From positions 4,588,001 to 4,652,000 of the forward strand of contig LR134353.1 of NCBI GenBank assembly GCA_900637135.1: DNA of 64,000 nt, written 5' to 3'. Under the pieces are notes generated by a model. It had not been told where the DNA came from and searched no databases. It saw nothing but the letters and a program-made list of their open reading frames with translations. Within the stretch, counting starts at the first letter, position 1; each line of letters begins with the position of its first letter. Origin of the DNA: Mycolicibacterium flavescens. Its GTDB lineage: Bacteria > Actinomycetota > Actinomycetes > Mycobacteriales > Mycobacteriaceae. The translations under genes were made by a program, and so were the position numbers. Shown one piece after another: positions 9,280 to 18,327 of this stretch.

Positions 9280-10407
9280 TCAGTCGGGCAGCGAGTTGCT
9301 CAGCCGTTCGGTCGCGGCGACGTAGTCCTCGATGAACTCGCGCACCACCTCGCGCGCCGGTCTGACCTTGTTCATCAGCCCGACACCTTGTCCGACGAAG
9401 TACGTCGCCAGCGCCTGGGCGCCGGGATGCCCCTGGGCGGCCAGCACGTCGATGCGACGCACGACCGGCTCGGCGAGCATCGACTGCAGGGGAAGCGGCA
9501 GCGGCTTCTGGCCGCCTTCGTTCGGCAACCACGCCTGGGTCCAATCCGAAACCAGTTGGCGCGCAGGCTTTCCTGTCCTGCCCGCCGAACGGACGGTGTC
9601 GCGTGACGAGGCGGCCAGGAACTTCTCCTTGGTGTAGGGCGCGGTCTCCGCCTCTTCGGTCGTCAGCCAAACCGAACCGGTCCAGGCGCCGGCCGCGCCC
9701 ATCGCCACCGTCGCGGCCATCTGCCTGCCCGTGACGATCCCGCCCGCGGCGAGGACCGGGATGTCGCTGCCGATCGCCGCCAGCGCCTCCAACACCTCGG
9801 GCACCAGCACCAGCGTCGTCACCTCACCGCAGTGCCCGCCGGCCTCGGTGCCCTGAGCGACGATCAGGTCGACCCCCGCCTGCGCCTGCTTGACGGCGTG
9901 CTCCTTGGCGCCGACCAGCGCGGCCACCGGCACGCCGTTCTCCTTGCCGGCCTTGATCATGTAGTCGGGCGGGACGCCCAGCGCGTTGGCGATCAACCGG
10001 ATGGGGTGGTTCATCGCCACGTCCAGCAGGTCTTTGCCCGTGTTGCCCGAGAGGGCGGCGTTGCCGAACCGCGGCGCCTCCTCGGCCTCGATGTCGTGTG
10101 CGGCCAGCAGCTCGGTGACGAAGCCGCGGTATTCGTCGGGGATCCGGCCCGCGAGGTCGCTCATCGTCAGATCCTCGCCCTTGCCCTCGTAGCGGGCCGG
10201 GACGATCAGGTCGACGCCGTACGGTTTGCCGCCGACGTGGTCGTCGATCCAGGACAGCTCCTGGTCGAGCTGCTCGGGTGTGTACGCCGTCCCGCCCAGC
10301 ACGCCGAAGCCGCCCGCGCTGGACACCGCGGCGACCACGTCGCGGCAGTGGCTGAACGCGAACAACGGGAAGTCGATGCCGAACTGCTCACAAATCGCTG
10401 GTTTCAC
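9280..10407 (-). CDS. nitronate monooxygenase / 2-nitropropane dioxygenase-like flavoprotein
   Basis: 375 residues from the GTG start that gives VKPAICEQFGIDFPLF. FMN-dependent TIM-barrel family. Visible features are the GGFGVLGG segment near residues 32-39, QGTEAGGHCG with the characteristic GGH, and AAGGIVTG in the phosphate-binding region. Family members oxidise alkyl nitronates, but many mycobacterial paralogues have unknown substrates. The reading frame extends further upstream over the next gene, but that part is a shadow. The gene begins 23 bases after the upstream hydrolase and probably shares its transcript. Confidence 0.85.
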   Translation of the reverse strand: MKPAICEQFGIDFPLFAFSHCRDVVAAVSSAGGFGVLGGTAYTPEQLDQELSWIDDHVGGKPYGVDLIVPARYEGKGEDLTMSDLAGRIPDEYRGFVTELLAAHDIEAEEAPRFGNAALSGNTGKDLLDVAMNHPIRLIANALGVPPDYMIKAGKENGVPVAALVGAKEHAVKQAQAGVDLIVAQGTEAGGHCGEVTTLVLVPEVLEALAAIGSDIPVLAAGGIVTGRQMAATVAMGAAGAWTGSVWLTTEEAETAPYTKEKFLAASSRDTVRSAGRTGKPARQLVSDWTQAWLPNEGGQKPLPLPLQSMLAEPVVRRIDVLAAQGHPGAQALATYFVGQGVGLMNKVRPAREVVREFIEDYVAATERLSNSLPD

Positions 10408-10430
10408 CCGGCCAGTATGGCTACCCCGGG

Positions 10431-11237
10431 TCACCCCCGAGCCAGGAGCCGCCGGATCGCGTCGAGCATCTGCTTGCCGGCGAGCAGCTCGAGGTCGTTG
10501 TGCCCGGCACCGGGCACCAGCTCGTAGCTCTTCGGCTCGTTGGCCGCGTCGTAGAGCCGTCGGCTCATCGGCTCGGGCACGACGTCGTCGCGGTCCCCCG
10601 CGATCACCAGTAGCGGCGCGCGCACCGACGGGATCCGCTCCAGCGACGGATAGCGGTCCAGCAGCAGCCACCGCACCGGCAGCCACGGATAGTGCACCGC
10701 CCCGACGTCGGGTAGCGAGGTGAACGGTGAACGGAGCATCAACGCATTCGGCGGTCGTTCGACGGAGAGGCCGACAGCGACTGCGGCGCCTAGGGATTCG
10801 CCGAAGTAGGCGATCTCGTTCACCCCGTCCTGTGCGGCCAGCCACGACTGCGCCGCCCGCGCGTCAGCGGCCAGACCGTCCTCCGACGGGCGGCCCGGAT
10901 TGCCTCCGAAACCGCGGTAGTCCACCAGCAGCGCCGAGGAGCCCATCCGGTTGAGCGCCACCGCCAGCGCCGCGCGCATCGACCGGTCTCCACCGTTGCC
11001 TGGCAGCACCAGCACGGCGGGCCCGTCCCCCTCGACCGGGAAATACCATGCGTCCAAACGGATTCCGTCGTCTGTTTCGATCACCACGTCTTGTCCGTTG
11101 CGCGCCACCGTGGCGGCGGACGGCACGGGGCCCGGCGACGGGAAGTAGACCAACCGCCTCTGCTGAGACCACAGCAGACCCATCAGACCGGACGCCACGA
11201 GCGTGACGATAACGACAACGCGGACGGTGCGACGCAT
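10431..11237 (-). CDS. membrane-anchored alpha/beta hydrolase
   Basis: 268 residues. One N-terminal transmembrane segment (about residues 6-23) is followed by an extracytoplasmic-type alpha/beta hydrolase domain: LPGNGG oxyanion region near 78-83, nucleophile Ser148 in GESLG, Asp at 215-218 in AGDRDD, and His246 in GAGH. It resembles the YfhR/Bem46-type serine hydrolases; substrate unknown. The ATG shares a base with the stop codon of the upstream epimerase gene (TGATG), so the two are translationally coupled. Confidence 0.85.
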   Translation of the reverse strand: MRRTVRVVVIVTLVASGLMGLLWSQQRRLVYFPSPGPVPSAATVARNGQDVVIETDDGIRLDAWYFPVEGDGPAVLVLPGNGGDRSMRAALAVALNRMGSSALLVDYRGFGGNPGRPSEDGLAADARAAQSWLAAQDGVNEIAYFGESLGAAVAVGLSVERPPNALMLRSPFTSLPDVGAVHYPWLPVRWLLLDRYPSLERIPSVRAPLLVIAGDRDDVVPEPMSRRLYDAANEPKSYELVPGAGHNDLELLAGKQMLDAIRRLLARG

Positions 11238-12268
11238 CAGGTCCGCAACGGTGCGAACGCGAACTCGCGCAACCCGTCGAGCGGGTCCACCGCCGCGGAG
11301 AATCCGAGCGCCTCGGCGGCGCGCGCGGGGTCGGCGACGATATGACGGACGTCTCCGCTGCGGTACTGGCCGGTGACCACCGGCGGCGCGTCGCCGCGGG
11401 TCTCGCACAGCGCGGCGGCCACCTCGAGGATCGAGATCGGTCGTCCCGAGCACACGTTGAACGCCTCGAATCCTGTGCGATCGGACTCCACGGCCGCGAC
11501 GTTGGCCGCCGCCACGTCGTCGACGTGTACGAAGTCACGCATCTGCCCACCGTCCTCGAAAACGCGTGGCACATCGCCGGATTCGAGCTCGGAGCGGAAG
11601 ATCGCGGCCACGCCGGAATACGGGGTGTCGCGGGGCATGTAGGGGCCGTAGACGTTGTGGTAGCGCAGCGCGGTGACCGCGCCCCCGACGGCCTCCGCCC
11701 ACGCGAGCGCGTAGTGCTCCTGCGCCGTTTTGCTGGCGGCGTACAGGCTGCGGGGCCGCAGCGGCGCGTCCTCGCCCACCAGTCGCCACTTGACGATCTC
11801 GCCGCACAGGGGGCACCGGTGCTCGAAAACACCGGCGTCGAGGTCGGCGCGCGTGCGCGGATCGGGGTCGACCGGTCCGTGCTCGGCGCAGTCGTAACGG
11901 CCCTGCCCGTAGACCACCATCGACGACGCCAGCACCAGCCGTTGGCAGCCCGCCGCGAACATCTCGGCCAGCACCACCGCCGTCCCGTAGTCGTTGTGCG
12001 AGCCGTACGAGGGCGCGTCGGCGGCGTTGACACCCGCACCGACCACGGCCGCCTGATGACACACCACGTCGACGTCCGTCATCAGCGGTGCCAGCGCGGC
12101 CGAGTCGCGGACGTCGACCACCCGGCAGTCCGGCGGTGGCTCGGTCCCCGGCCCGTGCGCGGCGGTCAGCATCGCATCGATGGCGATCACGTCGTGTCCC
12201 GCGTCGCGTAGCGCCTCGTGGATCCGGGCCCCGATGAATCCGGCCGCGCCGGTCAGCAGGACTCTCAC
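11237..12268 (-). CDS. NAD-dependent epimerase/dehydratase (GalE3-like)
   Basis: 343 residues, extended short-chain dehydrogenase fold. GAAGFIG (7-13) is the nucleotide-binding glycine motif, Ser115/Ser116 lie in LASSMVVYG, and Tyr176/Lys180 in YAASK complete the active site. Family members act on nucleotide sugars. An unusual CPLC pair (152-155) sits in an insertion and might bind a metal. The GTG start overlaps the mtnP stop by four bases (GTGA). Its position beside mtnP and menA matches galE3 (Rv0536) of M. tuberculosis. Substrate not determined. Confidence 0.86.
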   Translation of the reverse strand: MRVLLTGAAGFIGARIHEALRDAGHDVIAIDAMLTAAHGPGTEPPPDCRVVDVRDSAALAPLMTDVDVVCHQAAVVGAGVNAADAPSYGSHNDYGTAVVLAEMFAAGCQRLVLASSMVVYGQGRYDCAEHGPVDPDPRTRADLDAGVFEHRCPLCGEIVKWRLVGEDAPLRPRSLYAASKTAQEHYALAWAEAVGGAVTALRYHNVYGPYMPRDTPYSGVAAIFRSELESGDVPRVFEDGGQMRDFVHVDDVAAANVAAVESDRTGFEAFNVCSGRPISILEVAAALCETRGDAPPVVTGQYRSGDVRHIVADPARAAEALGFSAAVDPLDGLREFAFAPLRT

Positions 12269-13050
12269 GGGAGTTCGAACGGAAGTCGGACACCCTCGTG
12301 CGCCAGGCAGTGCGTACAGGAATTCACCTCGGCCGTGTTTGCAGTGTTCTCGATGGCGTCGTGTACGAGCTTCTTGAACGGCACCAGGTTGCGTTGGAAC
12401 TCGGCGAACACGTCGACGGTGCGCACGGCCGTACCGCTGTCGATGCCGGCATCCAGATCTGTCACCAAGGCGATTGGCGCATAACACATCTCGAGTTCGC
12501 GGGCCAACACCGCCTCGGGGTAGCCGGTCATGTTGACCAGGGTGAAGCCCTGATTGGCGAACCAGCGACTCTCTGCGCGGGTGGAGAACCGCGGGCCCTG
12601 CACCACCACCATGGTTGCCCCGTCGACGACGCCGGGCAGGTTGGTGGCCGCCGCGCGCAGGCTCGGGCAATACGGGTCGGCGAACGCGACGTGAATGCCG
12701 CCGGAGTCGAAGTAGGTGTCGGCGCGTCCGCGGGTGCGATCGACGAGCTGGTCGGGTACCACCATGGCCCCGGGCCCGAGGGCGGGGGTGAGGCTGCCGA
12801 CCGCGCACGGCGCGAATATGCGTCGCACCCCGAGGGCGCGCAGCGCCCACATATTGGCCCGGTACGGCACCGTGTGCGGGGAGAACTCATGGTCGGCGCC
12901 GTGGCGCGGCAGGAACGCCACCTCGTGCGCGCCGACGGCGCCGACGGTGATCGGGGCGCTCGGCGCGCCGTAGGGGGTCTCGACGGTGACGCTGCGGGCG
13001 TCGGCCCCGAAGAAGCTGTAGAAACCGCTCCCGCCGATGACTCCCAGCAC
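12265..13050 (-). CDS. mtnP: S-methyl-5'-thioadenosine phosphorylase
   Basis: 261 residues of the purine nucleoside phosphorylase family, MTAP type. GGSGFY at the N-terminus, the phosphate-binding PRHG near residue 49, QGPRFSTRAE, and NMTGYPE in the base/sugar site are all present. The enzyme cleaves methylthioadenosine, the polyamine and ACP-transfer by-product, to adenine and methylthioribose-1-phosphate for methionine salvage. GTG start. Coupled to the epimerase downstream by a 4-base overlap. The 74-residue protein gene ends two bases before its start. Confidence 0.93.
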   Translation of the reverse strand: MLGVIGGSGFYSFFGADARSVTVETPYGAPSAPITVGAVGAHEVAFLPRHGADHEFSPHTVPYRANMWALRALGVRRIFAPCAVGSLTPALGPGAMVVPDQLVDRTRGRADTYFDSGGIHVAFADPYCPSLRAAATNLPGVVDGATMVVVQGPRFSTRAESRWFANQGFTLVNMTGYPEAVLARELEMCYAPIALVTDLDAGIDSGTAVRTVDVFAEFQRNLVPFKKLVHDAIENTANTAEVNSCTHCLAHEGVRLPFELP

Positions 13051-13052
13051 GA

Positions 13053-13277
13053 CTACGCGGGCGGTTGGTCGTCGGTCTCGTCGAGCTGTTGCGACGCGCG
13101 CCGCACGGTGTCGCGGATCTCGAACGCGTCGGTGGCGAAACCGCCGATCGCATTGGCGACGTCCTTGACCGCGGTGGTGACGATCGACACCACCTCGCCG
13201 ACGGTCGATACGCCGGAGTCGAAGATCTCCTGCACGGCGTCCTTGCGGATCTCCGCCTTGCTGAGTCGGTCCTCCAT
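13053..13277 (-). CDS. conserved small hypothetical protein (74 residues)
   Basis: Starts MEDRLSKAEIRKDAVQEIFD and is mostly helical and acidic, with no signal peptide or membrane segment. It is two bases upstream of mtnP and divergent from menA, 44 bases away, and has mycobacterial codon use. I recognise no domain. It could be a small cytoplasmic partner protein; function unknown. Confidence 0.7.
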   Translation of the reverse strand: MEDRLSKAEIRKDAVQEIFDSGVSTVGEVVSIVTTAVKDVANAIGGFATDAFEIRDTVRRASQQLDETDDQPPA

Positions 13278-13321
13278 GCGCTCAGTCTGCCACGGCCTGG
13301 CGCCGTGCGAGACTGGCGCTC

Positions 13322-14191
13322 GTGGCGACATTCGCGCAATGGGTCGAGGGCGCTCGGCCGCGCACGCTGCCCAACGCGATCGCGCCCGTGATCGCGGGCA
13401 CCGGTGCGGCGGCGTGGCTGCAGGCCGCCTGCTGGTGGAAAGCGCTGCTCGCACTCGCGGTCGCCGTCGCGATGATCGTCGGAGTCAACTACGCCAACGA
13501 CTACTCCGACGGCATCCGTGGCACCGACGACGTCCGCGCGGGCCCGCTGCGGCTCGTCGGTTCCAAGATCGCCACGCCTCGGGCGGTGTTGACCGCCGCG
13601 GTGGTGAGCCTGGCTGTCGCGGCGATCGCGGGCCTGGTGCTGGCGGCGGTGAGCGCGCCGTGGCTGCTCGCGGTCGGCGCGGTGTGCATCGCCGGGGCGT
13701 GGTTGTACACCGGCGGGTCGAAGCCGTACGGCTACCTCGGACTCGGCGAGGTCGCGGTGTTCGTGTTCTTCGGGTTGGTCGCCGTGCTGGGCACCCAGTA
13801 CACCCAGGCGCTGCGGATCGACTGGGTGGGCGCCGCGATCGCGGTGGCGATGGGGTCCATGTCGTCGGCGGTGTTGGTGGCCAACAACCTGCGCGACATC
13901 CCGACCGACAAGGAGTCGGGGAAGATCACGCTGGCCGTGCGACTGGGCGACGCGCGGACCCGGCTGCTGTATCAGCTGCTGCTGGTGGTGGCATTCGCGT
14001 TGACGTTGGTGCTGATGCTTGCGACACCGTGGGCGGCGGTCGGCCTGGTGGCCATGCCGCTCGCGGTGCGCGCGGCGGCACCGGTGCGTCGAGGCCGCGG
14101 CGGTAAGGACTTGATTCCGGTTCTGCGCAACACCGGGTTGACGATGCTGGTGTGGGCGGTCGCGCTGGCGCTCGCGCTGGCATTCGGGTGA
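13322..14191 (+). CDS. menA: 1,4-dihydroxy-2-naphthoate polyprenyltransferase
   Basis: 289 residues with about eight or nine membrane segments, UbiA superfamily. The first Asp-rich motif is NDYSD (59-63) after NYA; the second is DIPTDKESGK. MenA joins a polyprenyl diphosphate to dihydroxynaphthoate at the membrane, making demethylmenaquinone for the respiratory chain. The start is GTG, giving VATFAQWVEGARPRTLPN, a typical MenA N-terminus. Monocistronic here: divergent from the mtnP group and ending before a strong inverted repeat. Confidence 0.94.
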   Translation: MATFAQWVEGARPRTLPNAIAPVIAGTGAAAWLQAACWWKALLALAVAVAMIVGVNYANDYSDGIRGTDDVRAGPLRLVGSKIATPRAVLTAAVVSLAVAAIAGLVLAAVSAPWLLAVGAVCIAGAWLYTGGSKPYGYLGLGEVAVFVFFGLVAVLGTQYTQALRIDWVGAAIAVAMGSMSSAVLVANNLRDIPTDKESGKITLAVRLGDARTRLLYQLLLVVAFALTLVLMLATPWAAVGLVAMPLAVRAAAPVRRGRGGKDLIPVLRNTGLTMLVWAVALALALAFG

Positions 14192-14200
14192 TCTCACGCC

Positions 14201-14264
14201 GCGCGAGCGTGCGTGAAATGTCGGGATTTCGCGACGTGTCGTGTGCCAACACGCACGCTCGCGC
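14201..14264. terminator. 15-bp perfect inverted repeat between convergent genes
   Basis: GCGCGAGCGTGCGTG (14201-14215) is perfectly repeated in inverse orientation at 14250-14264, with a 34-base loop. It fills the gap between menA (plus) and the DUF1214 gene (minus), so it can act as a bidirectional terminator. The sequence looks like a dispersed mycobacterial intergenic palindrome rather than a simple GC stem with a T-tract. Confidence 0.6.
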
Positions 14265-14273
14265 TGAAGATGA

Positions 14274-15371
14274 CTAGGTGACGTCGGTCGGGGCGTCGGC
14301 CACCTTCACCAGGGTCACCTCCGGCTTGGCGGGTACCGCATCGGCGAGGAACCACCGGAACGCCAGGTTGCCGCGCGGATAGTCCACGGTGGTAATGGAA
14401 TTCGGGTGCGCGGTCATACCGCGGGAAATGACGGCGGTGATCGAGCCGTCGGAGTTGGGCACCGCGCTGTAGCCGTTGATCGACGTCCTGGCGTCGGTCA
14501 CACCCGCCATGAACTGGTTCCACACCACGAGGTTCCAGAACCGGCAGGCCGGCGGCCGGTGGGTGACGACGAGCGCCTCGTCGTCTTCGAGCACGAAGCT
14601 GCCGTAGGAGTAGCACGCGTCGCGCGCCGACCAGCCGAAGTTCGCGTCGGGCACCTGGTACGGGTCGGCGAATTCGTTTGCGGCCTGGGCGATCTCGTGA
14701 CCGAGCGTGTGGGCATTGTCGACTCGCACACCGACCGCCAGCGGCAGGATCGCGAACATCGTGCGCAGCCATGCCGCGCTGGCCTGCAGCGCCGCTGCGG
14801 TCTCGGCGTCGCCGTGCCGGATCGGGTCGGGCTCGTCGAGCGCCTCGATATGCCAGGACACCGGGCGCCCCGTCAGCGGGTCGGCCTGGTAGTCGCGGGT
14901 CACCAGCACCACACCGCCGTCGGTCGGGCCGTATTCGAAGGAGAAGTTGCCGTCGGCATCAAACTCGAGGTCGTCATCGCGGACCAGCGCGACGATCCGA
15001 TCCGACCACGCGCCGGGGGACGGCTCGTTGTAGGCGGTCACCGAAAAGTAGACGCTGTCGCCCCTGTTACCGCTGATGCGGTAGCGGCGCTTCGGGTCGA
15101 CCGGGCACATGAAGTAGAAGGCGTCGGTGTTGTCCCCGCCCCAGCGCCGGTCGCGACGGAACGGGGTGTTGAGCTCGACCCACACGGGCCGGCTCGGCTC
15201 GGCGAAGAGATATGTGTCGAACGCGACGCCGAGCGTGGTGGCCAGCATGCGGTAGCCGTCGGCAATGTGACGGTCGTCGGAGACGGCGCGGTCCCCTTCG
15301 AGGAAGCTGCGGTCGAGGCCGCCGAGGGTGTCGAGCAGTTCTCGCCACGCTCTCGCCGATTCGTGCGTCAT
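14274..15371 (-). CDS. DUF1214 domain-containing protein
   Basis: 365 residues starting MTHESARAWRELLDTLGG. It contains the beta-rich DUF1214 region: a SVYFSVTAYN-like strand near 105-115 and a C-terminal NLAFRWFLADAV segment. Members are common in mycobacteria, often next to TetR regulators, and their biochemical role is unknown. No signal peptide. The start overlaps the tetR stop by four bases (ATGA), so it is translated with and probably controlled by that regulator. Confidence 0.8.
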   Translation of the reverse strand: MTHESARAWRELLDTLGGLDRSFLEGDRAVSDDRHIADGYRMLATTLGVAFDTYLFAEPSRPVWVELNTPFRRDRRWGGDNTDAFYFMCPVDPKRRYRISGNRGDSVYFSVTAYNEPSPGAWSDRIVALVRDDDLEFDADGNFSFEYGPTDGGVVLVTRDYQADPLTGRPVSWHIEALDEPDPIRHGDAETAAALQASAAWLRTMFAILPLAVGVRVDNAHTLGHEIAQAANEFADPYQVPDANFGWSARDACYSYGSFVLEDDEALVVTHRPPACRFWNLVVWNQFMAGVTDARTSINGYSAVPNSDGSITAVISRGMTAHPNSITTVDYPRGNLAFRWFLADAVPAKPEVTLVKVADAPTDVT

Positions 15372-15943
15372 GCGCTGATTCCTCTCGTGATGAAAGTGGC
15401 GGTCCGGTCCACCCATGCGTCGTCGAGTCGATCTGCGCGGGTGATCAGGCACAGAAACGTCATGCCCGCCATGGCCTCGACGACGTCGGCGGCCGACACC
15501 TCCGGCCGTACCTCGCCGCGGGCCGCGGCCGCGTCGAGCCGTTCGGTCAACCCGCGCGAGAGCACGTGCGAGAAGCGCTCCAGCAGCGCGGCGTGCAGCG
15601 CGGGATCGGCAGCCATCTCCGCAACCAGGCCAGGCAGCGCGGCGCGCGCGGCAGGAGTGGTCAGCACGCCGACCGTGCGGCTGAGCATCTCGCGGATGTC
15701 GCCGGCCAGCGACCCGGTGTCGGGGAGCTCGGTCGCCGTGCCGAGCGGGAACACCGCCTCGTGCACAAGATGCGCCTTGCCCGGCCAGCGGCGGTAGATG
15801 GCAGGCTTGCTCGTGCCCGCGCGACGGGCGATCGCGTCGACAGTGAGGTCCGCGTAACCGGTGGATCCCAGCAGGTCGACCGTCGCGCTGAGCACCGCGT
15901 CGTCGATGCGCTTGTCGCGGGGTCGGCCGATTTCCGTCGTCAT
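15368..15943 (-). CDS. TetR-family transcriptional regulator
   Basis: 191 residues from ATG (MTTEIGRPRDKRIDDAVLSA). The N-terminal HTH is at about residues 10-58, with the recognition region AGTSKPAIYRRWPGK. A TetR_C-type ligand domain follows. Likely represses itself with the DUF1214 gene, and perhaps the divergent sulfotransferase gene that begins 28 bases away; an imperfect palindrome lies in that gap. Confidence 0.88.
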   Translation of the reverse strand: MTTEIGRPRDKRIDDAVLSATVDLLGSTGYADLTVDAIARRAGTSKPAIYRRWPGKAHLVHEAVFPLGTATELPDTGSLAGDIREMLSRTVGVLTTPAARAALPGLVAEMAADPALHAALLERFSHVLSRGLTERLDAAAARGEVRPEVSAADVVEAMAGMTFLCLITRADRLDDAWVDRTATFITRGISA

Positions 15944-15953
15944 TACGACACTG

Positions 15954-15973
15954 ACAGTAACATAACTTGCTGT
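15954..15973. promoter_or_regulatory. candidate TetR operator in the tetR-sulfotransferase divergent gap
   Basis: ACAGTAA and TTGCTGT form arms matching at six of seven positions around CATAAC. The site spans the GTG of the sulfotransferase gene and lies 11 bases from the tetR start, so binding would affect both directions. Inferred from symmetry only. Confidence 0.35.
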
Positions 15974-17222
15974 GACCGACATCTCACCAGCGCCGCCCGT
16001 CGTCCTCGACGACCTCGCCGAGCCGCGCTTCCCCGTGGAGATCCAGCCGATTCGCGACATGATGGCGGCGATGGCGCCCGAGTGTCCGCTCGACGCCGAC
16101 GCCCTGCACGCCAAGGCCAGCGCGGAGACCGGGCTCGACGACTTCGGCCCCGACGATTACCGCGACCGCCTCGACGTGTATCTGGCTGCGTTGCAGGAGA
16201 TTCCGGGACTGAGCGACGCCGGAGTGGTGAACTTCCACGCCCAGCTGGTCCAGTTGCTGAAGAACCGCCTGCTGCTCACCGACCTACTGGCCAGGCATCC
16301 CGAGATCCACGACATCGAACTGGCGCCGCCGGTCGTCATCGCCGGGCTGCCACGCACCGGCACCACCCACCTGCACAACCTGCTGGCCGCGGGTCCGACC
16401 TTTCGCACCCTTCCGTACTGGGAGAGCAACGAACCGTTCCCGCTGCCATCAGAGGCCGGCGTCGAACCGGATCCCCGGCGCACCCGGATGGATGCGGCGG
16501 TGGAGTTCATGAACGCGGTGATGCCGCACTTCGCGCTCATGCACGAGATGACGACCGACCACGTGCACGAGGAGATCCAGCTGCTGGCCAACGACGTCAG
16601 CTCGATGCTTTTCGAGACGCTGGCGCATGTGCCGCGGTGGCGCGACTACTACCTCTCACACGACCAGACGCCCCACTACGAGCACCTGGCGCTGCAGTTG
16701 AAGGCGCTGCAGTTCCTGCGCGGGGGCAGACGGTGGCTGCTCAAATCCCCGCAGCACCTCGAGCAGTTGCCCGTGCTCAACCGGGTCTTTCCCGGTGTGG
16801 TGGTGATCACGACCCACCGCGATCCGGTCCCCGTGGTGCTGTCGATGCTCGCGATGTTGACCTACTCCGCGCGCATGCACTGCGCACCGGTTCCGGTCCA
16901 GGACATCGCCGCATGCTGGATCGACCGTCTCGAGCTCATGCTGGCCGCATTGATCCGCGATCGCGACGTCATCGGGGGCGAACGCTCGATCGATGTCAGG
17001 TTCGACGACTTCATGGCCGACGAAATGGGCACCGCCGCAGCGATTTACGTACTTGCCGACGAGGTTATGAGCGCGGACGCCCGCGACGCCATGGCCGAGT
17101 ATCTCGCGGGACACCAGCGGGGCCGGCTCGGGCGGGTGGCGACGTCGCCGGAGATGTTCGGACTCGACCCGAACGAATTGCATGCCCGCTTCGCCCCGTA
17201 CGTCGAACGCTTTTTGGCCTAG
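15972..17222 (+). CDS. sulfotransferase family protein
   Basis: 416 residues. The PAPS 5'-phosphosulfate-binding loop is GLPRTGTTH (125-133). A later LLKSPQHLEQLP segment and THRDPVPVVLSM match the 3'-phosphate-binding region of mycobacterial Stf-type sulfotransferases. The family moves sulfate from PAPS to lipids, sugars or hydroxyls; acceptor unknown. The GTG has no ribosome site upstream, only the tetR intergenic palindrome, so the mRNA may be leaderless. It is divergent from tetR. Confidence 0.85.
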   Translation: MTDISPAPPVVLDDLAEPRFPVEIQPIRDMMAAMAPECPLDADALHAKASAETGLDDFGPDDYRDRLDVYLAALQEIPGLSDAGVVNFHAQLVQLLKNRLLLTDLLARHPEIHDIELAPPVVIAGLPRTGTTHLHNLLAAGPTFRTLPYWESNEPFPLPSEAGVEPDPRRTRMDAAVEFMNAVMPHFALMHEMTTDHVHEEIQLLANDVSSMLFETLAHVPRWRDYYLSHDQTPHYEHLALQLKALQFLRGGRRWLLKSPQHLEQLPVLNRVFPGVVVITTHRDPVPVVLSMLAMLTYSARMHCAPVPVQDIAACWIDRLELMLAALIRDRDVIGGERSIDVRFDDFMADEMGTAAAIYVLADEVMSADARDAMAEYLAGHQRGRLGRVATSPEMFGLDPNELHARFAPYVERFLA

Positions 17223-17318
17223 CCCTCGCTCGGTCGTCGCGGCTGTTCGCCCGATCAGCGGTGTGTGAATACCCTGGCCCGGGTATCCGCATCCGGCAGC
17301 CGGAGACGAGAGGCATCC

Positions 17319-18320
17319 ATGACCGCAGCACGAACTCAACTCGACCAGCGCGACCTCGCCGAAGCGCGACGCGTCGTCGCCGCGGTCTCTGACGCATTCT
17401 CGGCCAAGGTCGTCGGCCAGGAGAACCTGCGCGAGTCGTTGCTGATCGGCCTGCTCGCGGGCGGTCACATCCTCATCGAGAGCGTTCCGGGGCTGGCCAA
17501 GACGACGGCTGCGCGCGTGATCGCCGAAGCCATCGACGGCGGGTTCCGGCGCATCCAGTGCACGCCCGACTTGCTGCCCAGCGACATCATCGGCACCCAG
17601 ATCTACGAGTCCGCGACCAACTCGTTCGTCACCCAACTCGGGCCGGTGCACACCAACATCGTGCTGCTCGACGAGATCAACCGGTCGAGCGCCAAGACGC
17701 AGAGCGCGATGCTCGAGGCAATGGAGGAGCGTCAGACCACGATCGCGGGCACCGAGTATGCGATTCCCGAGCCGTTCCTGGTGATCGCGACGCAGAACCC
17801 CGTCGACCAGGAGGGCACCTATCCGCTGTCGGAAGCCCAGACCGACCGGTTCATGCTCAAGGACGTCGTGCACTACCCCACCCCCGAGCAAGAGGTGGAG
17901 ATGATGTCCCGGATGGATGCGGGGCTCTACGACAAAGAGCACCGCAGCAGGCCGGTCGCGGGCCTCGACGACATCCGCCGGCTGCGCGCGGTCGTGCGCC
18001 ACGTCCACATGGACCGCGCGCTGATGCACTACGCCAGCCAACTGGTCACCGTCACCCGTGAACCCGAGCAGTATCTGCCGCGCCAACTGGCCCGGTTGAT
18101 CGAGTACGGCGCCAGCCCTCGCGCCACCATCGCCTTCTGCAACGCCGCCAGGGCGCTGGCCCTGCTGTCCGGCCGCGGGCATGTCATCCCCGGCGACGTC
18201 GCCAAGCTCGCCCACCGGGTGCTGCGGCACCGGCTCATCCTCGGTTTCGAGGCTGCCAGCGCGAAGGTCACCCCCGAAATGATCATCGACGCTGTGCTGC
18301 AAGCGGTTCGAGTGCCGTAG
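17319..18320 (+). CDS. MoxR-family AAA+ ATPase
   Basis: 333 residues. P-loop ESVPGLAKTT (54-63), Walker B VLLDE (115-119), sensor ATQNPVDQEGTYPLSEAQ, and a C-terminal lid. I chose ATG 17319, after GGAGACGAGAGG, over an in-frame ATG at 17265. MoxR proteins act as chaperones that insert cofactors or assemble complexes together with vWA proteins. It is the first gene of a six-gene run (17319-22246) with DUF58 and vWA-like membrane proteins, as in Bat/MoxR operons of other bacteria. Confidence 0.9.
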   Translation: MTAARTQLDQRDLAEARRVVAAVSDAFSAKVVGQENLRESLLIGLLAGGHILIESVPGLAKTTAARVIAEAIDGGFRRIQCTPDLLPSDIIGTQIYESATNSFVTQLGPVHTNIVLLDEINRSSAKTQSAMLEAMEERQTTIAGTEYAIPEPFLVIATQNPVDQEGTYPLSEAQTDRFMLKDVVHYPTPEQEVEMMSRMDAGLYDKEHRSRPVAGLDDIRRLRAVVRHVHMDRALMHYASQLVTVTREPEQYLPRQLARLIEYGASPRATIAFCNAARALALLSGRGHVIPGDVAKLAHRVLRHRLILGFEAASAKVTPEMIIDAVLQAVRVP

Positions 18321-18327
18321 GGCCGGT

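Noticed and set aside
12298..14106. 602-codon plus-strand frame over mtnP and menA
   Set aside because: It overlaps two genes with clear families in other frames; no ribosome site or conserved motif.
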